NCBI GenBank assembly: GCA_009668925.1
Contig: SBEK01000193.1
Location: 1-7,134, forward strand
DNA from: Deltaproteobacteria bacterium
GTDB taxonomy: Bacteria > Desulfobacterota > Syntrophia > Syntrophales > Smithellaceae
Direction of reading: 5' to 3'
Length of the DNA: 7,134 nt
The position numbers and the translations under genes were made by a program. This document shows, piece after piece, positions 6,152 through 7,134 of this stretch. Within the stretch, counting starts at the first letter, position 1, and each line of letters begins with the position of its first letter. A model generated the notes under the pieces. The model saw only the letters and a list, made by a program, of their open reading frames with translations. It was not told where the DNA came from and ran no database searches.

Positions 6152-7134
6152 ATGGAGTCATTTAAGAGCAGCCTGCTGAAGATTGAACAGCCTCTTCATT
6201 TTGCAGCAAAAGACGATTTTAAGAATCTTCCGCACATCAGAGATTTGGGAAGATCGATGATGGGGCTCATCGCTCACCAGATCAAGGTGATTCCTCCGGA
6301 TGCTAAAAATAGTTTTGAACTTCCCCTGGACAGCATGGCGCGCATTTTTTCCGACTATGACGAAAAGGATCCAGCGGCAAAAAAGGCTAAAATTGTGGAA
6401 GCAGCGCTTATCCTGGAAAGAATAAAAAAGACTATTGATATCCTCAATGCCCGCAAGAACATCTCCCCGCAACAGGAAGAACAAATTGCCGAACGGATTT
6501 CCGACCTGTCCGATTCCATGGAAAAACTTGCCCAGCCCGTTCAGTTTTTGAAAGGTGTCGGTCCCAAAATGGCGGCCCGATTTGCCGCGAAAAAAATAAT
6601 CACGGTCGAAGATCTGCTTTTTTTCCTTCCCCGCACGTATGAAGACCGCCGTGAAATTCGCAAAATCAACAGACTGGAAACGGGAAAGATTCAGACTGTC
6701 ATAGCAACGGTTGTGCAAAGCGAATTCCGATATTACGGCAAAAGACGAATTCTGGAAGTCACTGTGAGCGACCACACATCCACGCTTACCGCCAAATGGT
6801 TCAAGGGACAAATGTCCTACCTTGCGGGCACTTTTAAAAAGGGAGCCCGGGTCATCTTCACGGGGAATGTCACGCCCAACTATACCGGCAAAACGATGAT
6901 TCACCCCGACTACGAGGTACTCGATGAAGAGGACGAAGAGAATCTTCTAAACTTCAAACGCATCGTACCTGTCTATTCGGAGACCGAAGGCCTGCATCAG
7001 AAATACATTCGTAAAGTCATGTATTCTGCTCTGGAACACTATTCACGATACGCCGCATCACCGATTCCCGCCGAGATCTGCCGCAGACGCAACCTGCAAA
7101 ATATTCATGAAGCGCTTCTGGCGGTTCATTTTCC
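6152..7134 (+). CDS. recG: ATP-dependent DNA helicase RecG, N-terminal part (cut by right edge)
   Basis: RecG reverses and remodels stalled replication forks and branch-migrates Holliday junctions. The 327 complete codons here cover the N-terminal region only. A family-typical FLKGVGPKMAARFA (132-145) and TVEDLLFFLPRTYEDR (151-166) open the wedge domain, whose OB-fold follows (about 177-258), then VPVYSETEGLHQKYIRK (272-288) and the block leading to IHEALLAVHFP (318-328). The helicase motifs lie beyond the window. About 130 residues precede the KGVGPK motif, whereas E. coli RecG has only about 15. The extension is helical and charged, like the extra N-terminal domain of Thermotoga RecG. The start at 6152 is supported by CGGAG 8 bases upstream. 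The gene diverges from purM. Confidence 0.95.
   Translation, partial: MESFKSSLLKIEQPLHFAAKDDFKNLPHIRDLGRSMMGLIAHQIKVIPPDAKNSFELPLDSMARIFSDYDEKDPAAKKAKIVEAALILERIKKTIDILNARKNISPQQEEQIAERISDLSDSMEKLAQPVQFLKGVGPKMAARFAAKKIITVEDLLFFLPRTYEDRREIRKINRLETGKIQTVIATVVQSEFRYYGKRRILEVTVSDHTSTLTAKWFKGQMSYLAGTFKKGARVIFTGNVTPNYTGKTMIHPDYEVLDEEDEENLLNFKRIVPVYSETEGLHQKYIRKVMYSALEHYSRYAASPIPAEICRRRNLQNIHEALLAVHF

Noticed and set aside
6158..6904. 248-codon open frame on the minus strand
   Set aside because: It lies wholly antisense to recG, whose motifs are clear; its translation shows no family features and it has no convincing start context.
1..7134. CRISPR array, insertion sequence, tRNA or rRNA gene
   Set aside because: No regularly spaced repeats, transposase-like frame with terminal repeats, or structural RNA signature was visible on either strand.

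Overview
The window looks like a piece of ordinary bacterial chromosome, probably from a deltaproteobacterium-like (Desulfobacterota) anaerobe. That placement is an inference. It rests on moderate GC content, a zinc-ribbon type L28, a plant-type (group II) phosphofructokinase with the GGDGT/PKTIDND motif pair, and a RecG with a long N-terminal extension. No mobile element, CRISPR array, rRNA or tRNA gene is visible.

Layout. On the plus strand, positions 2-951 hold the 3' end of an unidentified small gene followed by an overlapping gene for a 262-residue protein. That protein carries an HxxxD...H...HxxxE pattern like a zinc-dependent phospholipase C/nuclease site. It converges on rpmB (ribosomal protein L28, minus strand), and the two genes share the palindrome CTAG as overlapping stop codons. 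About 200 bases without a gene follow, carrying a likely rpmB promoter. Positions 1345-5979 are a four-gene minus-strand cluster read in the order purM, purN, FAD-dependent oxidoreductase, 6-phosphofructokinase. The last two genes are separated by only 4 bases. A 172-base divergent region (5980-6151) holds a good purM promoter and a 13-base perfect palindrome at the -35 boxes. The plus-strand recG gene then starts at 6152 and runs off the right edge.

Function. PurM and PurN are purine-biosynthesis enzymes (AIR synthetase and GAR formyltransferase) and are commonly paired. The phosphofructokinase is glycolytic. The oxidoreductase between them has a CrtI/amine-oxidase-like layout but a degenerate nucleotide-binding motif, and its substrate cannot be told from sequence. 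rpmB and recG belong to translation and to DNA repair or replication-fork restart.

I did not find a convincing new multi-gene system. The points most worth a second look are the oxidoreductase with its altered Rossmann motif coupled to pfk, the putative metalloprotein at 163-951, the palindrome between purM and recG, and the hairpin in the purM-purN spacer.
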